Source: Rosa chinensis
Lineage: Eukaryota > Streptophyta > Magnoliopsida > Rosales > Rosaceae
NCBI RefSeq assembly: GCF_002994745.2
Contig: NC_037089.1
Coordinates: forward strand, 14,712,141 to 14,776,140
Reading direction: 5' to 3'
Length of the DNA stretch: 64,000 bases
The translations under genes and the position numbers were made by a program. Numbering within the stretch: the first letter of the stretch is position 1; the number at the start of each line of letters is the position of its first letter. This document shows positions 58,937-64,000 of the stretch, one piece after another. The notes below the pieces were generated by a model. It searched no databases. It saw nothing but the letters and a program-made list of their open reading frames with translations, and was not told the DNA's origin.

Positions 58937-60913
58937 CTACGGTTCCTCTAAATCACACATTGCAGTAGGATTATACACAAGAGACTTCAGATGATCTGTC
59001 AATTGATCGAGCATGGAGTATATACTGCTTGAAATTGCATGTCTATTGTCATCAACCATAAATTCATAAACACAACCATCAATTTCAATGGAGCTCACAG
59101 CTCTACACTTGATGACTCCACCGTCTTTTATTAGTTTCCTGATATTCTTGACATCTTCCCATCTGTGAGCTTCACCAAATATGTTTGCAAGAAGCACGTA
59201 AAGCCCAGAACCATGTGGCTCCAACTCCAACAGCTGTTTTAGAATTAGCTTGGCTAAATCTATGTTGCCATGGATGCGACAAGCACCAAGCATAGCACCC
59301 CAAACAACAATATCGGGCTTCATTGGCATTCCTCTCATCAGTGTAATTGCTTCTTCTAAGCACCCACGTCGTCCCAGCAGATCAACCATGCAAGCATAGT
59401 GCTCAATTTCAGGAGAGAGTCTGTAAATAGATTTCATTCTGTCAAAGTAATATCTCCCCCAGTCTAGAAGACCACTGTGACTACAAGCAGAAAGCAATCC
59501 GATGAAGGTGATCTCATCAGGACAGATTCCACCTTCTTGCATCTGCTCAAATATCCTAATTGCTTCTGATCCATAACCGTGCAATGCAAGGGCACCAATA
59601 ACAATGTTCCATGATACTACATTCTTTTCTGGCATCTGACTAAAAAGATCTATAGCAGTTCCAACAGCACCACATTTTGCATACATGTCTACAAGGGAAT
59701 TAGAAAGAGTTACAGTGAGTGCTATATTGCTGTTGCTAATGTAATTGTGGGTTTCCTTTCCAATGACCAAATCGCCAATTTGACTACAGGCTGAGAGAGC
59801 GAAAACCAAGGTAGCCTCATCAGGCACCTCACCAGAATTGAGCATTTTCTGGAAGAGATCCAGAGCTTCCCTGCATTGGCCTTCTCGCACATAACATGAA
59901 ATTAGTGAATTCCAAGAAACCACATTTTTCAGTGGCATCTGATCAAAAAACTTCTGCGCAACTTCAATGCGCCCATGTCTAGCATACGCCCTAACCATCG
60001 ACGTCCAAGAAACCACATTTTTGTAATTCATTTGGTCGAAAACCATCTGAGCCGAAGGCAAATGCCCACACTTACCATACATATCCAGCAGAGCATTTCT
60101 CAAAATCTGATCAACCACCATCCCGCTAACCACAATATAGTGATGCAGATGTCTCCCCAACTCCAAATCACAAGCCTGTGAACAAACAGAAAGTAAATTA
60201 ACCAATGTGAACTTATCAGGCTCAATGCCGAAATCCCTCATCTCCCTGAACAACCCAAAAGCTTCCTTCCAAGAACCAACTCCAGCATACCCACCTATCA
60301 TCGAATTCCACGACACCAAACTTCTCTCAGACATTTCATCAAACACATTCCGGGCACAATGTATCAACCCACAAACACTATACACATTAATAAGCCCATT
60401 TTGCACGCAAACTTGACACCCAATTCCAAGCTTAAATGCCTGGCCATGAACCACCACGCCTTCCCAATACGCCGTTTTTCCGGCGCAAACCTTAAGAACA
60501 AACGGCAATGTGAACTCGTTCGGTGCAAGCCCGGAATTTATCATTTGGTAATACAAAGACATAGCCATGAATGAGTCATTGCTATTTGAGTAACCTCTAA
60601 TTAGACTATTGTACATAAATTTATTGGGTTGATGGACTTGGTCAAACACAAGGTGAGCGTAACGGAGGTCTCCGGCGTCGGAGACGGAGCAGAAGGAAAT
60701 GAGCTTTCCGAGGGTGAGGTTTTGGTTGGTGAGTTGGTGGAGGATGATCTGGGCGTGGAGTTGCTTGAGGTGTGACATGGAGGAGCATTGCTCTACGAGG
60801 CGGTGCAGGGTTTGGTGAATTTGGGTCTTGAAATTGTGGGTGACATTGGTTTGCAGAGAGTGAGAGGAAAAGAGGCGGGAAATAACGGTCGGATGCTTGA
60901 GGGGGAAGTACAT
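58937..60913 (-). CDS. Pentatricopeptide repeat (PPR) protein, PLS class, E type
   Basis: A single-exon gene for 658 residues, intact. The N-terminus (MYFPLKHPTVISRLFSSHSL) is rich in Ser, Leu and basic residues and looks like a mitochondrial or plastid presequence. From about residue 75 to 530 it is a run of P, L and S repeats, with units such as NKFMYNSLIRGY, SLVSWNSMIGGY, NVVSWTSMVRAY, NVVSWNSLISCY and NVVSWNIVIGAL. The C-terminal E region follows (about 530-658: EHYACMVDLLGRRG, MPMKPDIVVWGAMLGACR, SSIEIDGCVYEFMVDD). No DYW deaminase domain is present. The family binds organellar RNA, usually for C-to-U editing with a DYW partner. Lack of introns and length are normal for the family. I do not assign an Arabidopsis orthologue. 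Confidence 0.95.
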   Translation of the reverse strand: MYFPLKHPTVISRLFSSHSLQTNVTHNFKTQIHQTLHRLVEQCSSMSHLKQLHAQIILHQLTNQNLTLGKLISFCSVSDAGDLRYAHLVFDQVHQPNKFMYNSLIRGYSNSNDSFMAMSLYYQMINSGLAPNEFTLPFVLKVCAGKTAYWEGVVVHGQAFKLGIGCQVCVQNGLINVYSVCGLIHCARNVFDEMSERSLVSWNSMIGGYAGVGSWKEAFGLFREMRDFGIEPDKFTLVNLLSVCSQACDLELGRHLHHYIVVSGMVVDQILRNALLDMYGKCGHLPSAQMVFDQMNYKNVVSWTSMVRAYARHGRIEVAQKFFDQMPLKNVVSWNSLISCYVREGQCREALDLFQKMLNSGEVPDEATLVFALSACSQIGDLVIGKETHNYISNSNIALTVTLSNSLVDMYAKCGAVGTAIDLFSQMPEKNVVSWNIVIGALALHGYGSEAIRIFEQMQEGGICPDEITFIGLLSACSHSGLLDWGRYYFDRMKSIYRLSPEIEHYACMVDLLGRRGCLEEAITLMRGMPMKPDIVVWGAMLGACRIHGNIDLAKLILKQLLELEPHGSGLYVLLANIFGEAHRWEDVKNIRKLIKDGGVIKCRAVSSIEIDGCVYEFMVDDNRHAISSSIYSMLDQLTDHLKSLVYNPTAMCDLEEP

Positions 60914-61135
60914 GGCGGTTGAGCATTTGGATTTGAAGGACGGGTTTTTTGAATTTTGCTGATGTGAACGGGGGGGGCCAATGTAAGATGGATAAAAAAT
61001 AAAGGGAAAAAATGCCTAACTTCAATGATGTGCGATACATGTCATTTTTGTTGTTTATGTGCCTTCAGACATTGGCATTTTAAGTTGTGGAATATGGCTT
61101 TTTGGGACATATGCCTAACTTCATCACTTTTGTAG

Positions 61136-61424
61136 CAATGGCAGCACCATCACCACCGGCCCGACCAACATCACTCTCACCGCCGCCGGCGACCACTACT
61201 ACATCTGTACTTTCGGACGCCACTGCCAGTCCGGCCAGAACCTAGCAATCATTGTCTCAACATCCGCCACGTCACCCGGAGCCTCCCCTTCTGCATCCAC
61301 TCCCGTGTCCCCAGCGCCACCCACTGCCACTACTACTCCTACCACGCGTTCACCCACATCTGACGCTCCTTGCCCTCCTGTTAATCATCTTCCCCGTCCG
61401 TACTCCGGAGAAATCGTTGTTTAG
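61136..61424 (+). pseudogene. Orphan 3' exon of a phytocyanin (blue-copper protein)
   Basis: After a CTTTTGTAG acceptor the frame reads NGSTITTGPTNITLTAAGDH, YYICTFGRHCQSGQNLAI, then a Ser/Thr/Pro-rich tail with SPGASPSASTPVSPAPP, and a TAG at 61422. The YYICTFGRHCxxGQ segment holds the Cys and His copper ligands of uclacyanin/stellacyanin-type proteins, with Gln instead of Met as the axial residue. The tail matches an arabinogalactan-like region but lacks a convincing hydrophobic GPI signal. Exon 1 (signal peptide and first His ligand) is not upstream; the PPR gene lies there in the opposite direction. It is therefore a truncated copy. Confidence 0.7.
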
Positions 61425-62207
61425 ATATGATATGTTATTAGATCACATAGTTCCTCAAAGATTTTTTTAGGCCCAGAGACTTAATCAGTGCCTTGTGATT
61501 ATGTTAGAACGCTTCCTCCACCCGGTCACCGAGAATAGATTGAGATTTAACTCCAATCAGCATTGGCGGAATTCGAACCCAGACGTAGGGTTAGATTGTT
61601 AGTGTTCAACTAATATAATTTAATAGGTACGTGAAGTATATAGTTTTATGTAAACATGTTATTTTTTAGGGTTCTCAATTTTATCATTTGATGAGGTACA
61701 TTCTTGTTTGACTCAAAATGACTTTGGGTTCCATAGCATTTGATATCAAGAGAGCACTTGACTCAAATGGGCTTGTTTTTGACCATGTGAAAGTCAATTT
61801 TGTGTGCTCTAACTTGTGAACACAATAGTTGACTCCAAAAAAGAAAAACTTGGGAACACAATGAATAACCTAAAAATAAGCCTCAATTTGGTACAAGTTG
61901 ATCATCATTTATGTCATGCTTTTTACCCGAGACAAGGATTATTGTATCGGGCCACAATTACAACATGACGGTAATAAGTAGGATTTCAGGTTTATGTGTG
62001 TATATTTACAAGTGGAAAAAAGAGAGAATTTTTCACCCTTTTCCTGTTCAATAAAGTACAAAATCAATAGAGAAACCCTGAGAATGTACATTGCTTTCAT
62101 TTTCTAACAGAACTCCATTTGTATTTTCCAAAATTTCAGTGTATGATAGAACTTTTTTTTAAATCTTTTGGCAGAGTCATTTGCTGGATAGGACTCAACA
62201 GCCAGCA
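61425..62207. other. Spacer with a possible SINE relic
   Basis: Minus-strand GGGTTCGAATTCCGCC near 61560-61576 looks like a pol III B-box and may mark an old SINE, but no tail or target duplication is visible. The rest, up to the CASP-like gene, contains its likely 3' UTR. Confidence 0.35.
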
Positions 62208-63910
62208 TTATAAAGAAGGAAGAAGCCAAAGATTGAATAGACAAGAACCCATAGAGAGAAACCAAGAAAGAAAAGCCATTGCAGCAGACAACTGATATCT
62301 AGTGCATAGTTTTGCTGGGCATAAGGATCGACCAGCATCATGTAGGAGCATTGTGGTACTAGCTGTTGAGCAGGCTGCAGCTAGTGAGAGATAAGATAAA
62401 GCCTGGAAAATTGAGCATAAAATACATTTTCAACAAGTTGGGCAAAGAAGGATTCTGAAGTTGTTCATGTAATGTATACATAAGAAGCACATACCAAGTC
62501 TCCTACAATGAGGATTATAATTATTCTTGGTTGACGAGGTAAGCATCTAACAAAAACAGAGTAGGCATCCACTATCACTAAAGTCATGCCCCATGGAACT
62601 ACCAAACCCATTACTGTTACCAAATAGCTGCAAAACCAACATGAACAATGGAGTCACTAAGTTGATCAATGAATTTACTGTGCCAGTGTGACTAAGAGTA
62701 CATCAGTTCCTACTTTGTTGCATACTCGAAATAACAGATACATATTATTTATTGTCAAAAAAAAAGAAATAACAGATACATATATCTATGATAAGGTCAA
62801 ACAATTCAAAAGAAACTTGGACTAATCTTTGCAAAAATGAGTAAGATGCTGCAAATGACTTTAGATATCAGCTAAAGGGAATAACTGACATTGTTGCAAG
62901 AGTGTCATATGATCTTGTTTCAGTTTTCTTAACATAAAATTGGTAATCCTTGTCCATAAGATTCTTTCAAAAGATGGGAATACTTAACAGGTTCCAGAAC
63001 CAACACCAATCGATCAGGACATATCAGTAGTAAGATATTCTCATATTAGGAACAAGATTCTCAAATACTAGATCAATGACATCAGAATTGATACCACAGA
63101 CATACATTCCCTTATGCAAAAAATGAAAATAAAAGCAAACTAAGAACAGTTGAACGACATGAATTTTGATATGGCAATTGCTAATTCTTTTCCTTGGGAC
63201 AAAGCTCAGGTCATAATTTAAAATACCAAATTTGGTATAGCTTCAGAAACAATTCAATTGCCAAAGCTTATCAGTTAGCACAATGATATGGAGACATATA
63301 TGGCTAAAGCACAGGACATTATGTCCTATGAATGTACATATTGGCAAGCAAAAGATACAACAAGTTTACACTTCGAAACAAAAAAGCCTTGGATATTTGG
63401 CTTTCAATTGTCGGTTGCACCAGGGTCTTATGTATACCAGCTGCACAAAAAGCCAAGTACTAACAATCCCCTCATCATTAATCCAATACATCAATGATTA
63501 AATTCTAATCTTCTGCGTTTGAAATCTCTGAAACTAATCCAGCTCAATTCCAAATGATCAATTGTACAATTTCGCTATTCTTAACCAAGTGATCAATAGT
63601 CAATACCTAATCCCCAAGAATTAGAGTTCAGAAACAATGAACCAAAACCAACCATCAGGCTAGTTTTCCATAAATTCCGCGAAAAAAAAGACAAGGGTAT
63701 TGAAGAACCGGATAAAATCACAAAAGGGTTGGACTCAATTCAACTAATAAGGACCAAACCGGAAGAATTCGAAACTTACCAGAAAGCTGTGTAGCTGTAG
63801 AACTCGACGTCCAAACACATAAAGAGAAGAGAAGCGGTGGAGAATAGGGTCTGGCCGAAACGCAGAGCCAAGCTGGCACTGGTGCCCAACGAGCCTGGCA
63901 GTTCGTCCAT
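62208..63910 (-). CDS. CASP-like membrane protein (CASPL5-type), three exons
   Basis: Exons on the minus strand: 63910-63780, 62627-62495 and 62402-62208. All have GT/AG borders and matching phases, giving 152 residues, a normal length. Exon 1 encodes MDELPGSLGTSASLALRFGQ and the first membrane helix (TLFSTASLLFMCLDVEF). Exon 2 gives helix 2 (YLVTVMGLVVPWGMTLVIVD) and the start of helix 3 (PRIIIILIVGDL). Exon 3 carries LSYLSLAAACSTA, a cysteine-containing loop and the last helix. Conserved Arg17 and Asp residues fit the DUF588/CASP-like fold. CASP-like proteins are four-helix plasma-membrane proteins that form scaffolds; the founding CASPs organise the Casparian strip. Intron 1 (1.15 kb) contains a 20-bp micro-retroposition. 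The 5' UTR runs toward the window edge. Confidence 0.88.
62746..62765 (+). mobile_element. Micro-retroposition, 20 bp with perfect 18-bp target duplication
   Basis: TATTTATTGTC plus nine A lies between two copies of GAAATAACAGATACATAT (62728-62745, 62766-62783) in intron 1 of the CASP-like gene. It ends TTGTC(A)n like the insert at 43429. Confidence 0.7.
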
Positions 63911-64000
63911 GGTTGTTGCATGCAGACTTTTCTCATGGTGATGCAAAAACAATTATTGGTGTTGGACACATGACGCCAGAGCAATGAATGAGTTTGATAG

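Noticed and set aside
1..64000. Canonical tRNA, rRNA and conserved microRNA genes
   Set aside because: I looked for tRNA B-boxes with partners and for well-known miRNA sequences on both strands and found none that hold up.

Overview
This window looks like nuclear DNA of a eudicot plant. The genes have short exons with GT/AG introns, the AT-rich spacers carry plant-type transposons, and the recognisable products are plant families: PR-1/CAP, PADRE (DUF4228), PLS-class PPR, CASP-like, phytocyanin, and DUF547 with a MIP1 leucine zipper. Rosaceae is my best guess from the general look of the proteins and transposons, but nothing here proves it.

Layout. About 1.3-6.7 kb holds an eleven-exon DUF547/MIP1-zipper gene (+). 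About 7.3-22.6 kb holds a PR-1/CAP cluster on the minus strand, with three intact genes (7306-7827, 16083-16658, 21909-22511) and two decayed copies (10082-10331, 17498-18025). The cluster grew by segmental duplication and was then bombarded by transposons, and several insertions can be recognised because a paralogous copy keeps the empty site. Inside the cluster lies a Pack-MULE-like element carrying a broken RAB11/RABA GTPase exon. A single-exon PADRE gene follows at 24.2 kb. About 25.3-40.6 kb is a repeat graveyard. It contains LINE-like sequence, GT/AT microsatellites, a decayed Ty1/copia element whose LTR contains a 2.06 kb insertion and a 2.56 kb solo LTR, and a block of captured or relic gene pieces. 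That block holds TOP6A/SPO11-like exons amplified as a tandem array of about 0.92 kb units, next to one NAP1-like exon. About 40-58.9 kb is gene-poor. It holds non-autonomous DNA transposons with target duplications, micro-retropositions, and a second PADRE gene at 50.3 kb. About 58.9-63.9 kb holds a PPR gene (-), an orphan phytocyanin 3' exon (+) and a three-exon CASP-like gene (-).

How the genes relate. There is no operon-like organisation. The PR-1 array is the only functional cluster. Its three intact products are predicted to be secreted CAP proteins with CAPE-like C-termini. All three have lost members of the four-residue CAP cavity, and the copy at 21.9 kb appears to have lost all four. 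The two PADRE genes share an N-myristoylation-type start and may act in stress or defence responses, but no link between them can be read from sequence.

The most unusual items are the tandem TOP6A-like exon array beside a NAP1 exon, the CAP proteins with eroded cavities, the Pack-MULE with the RAB fragment, a set of about 1.1-1.2 kb ORF-less LINE-like retroposons, and three 20-32 bp micro-retropositions with perfect target duplications. I see no convincing wholly new biochemical system. Exon joins and target duplications were read by eye.
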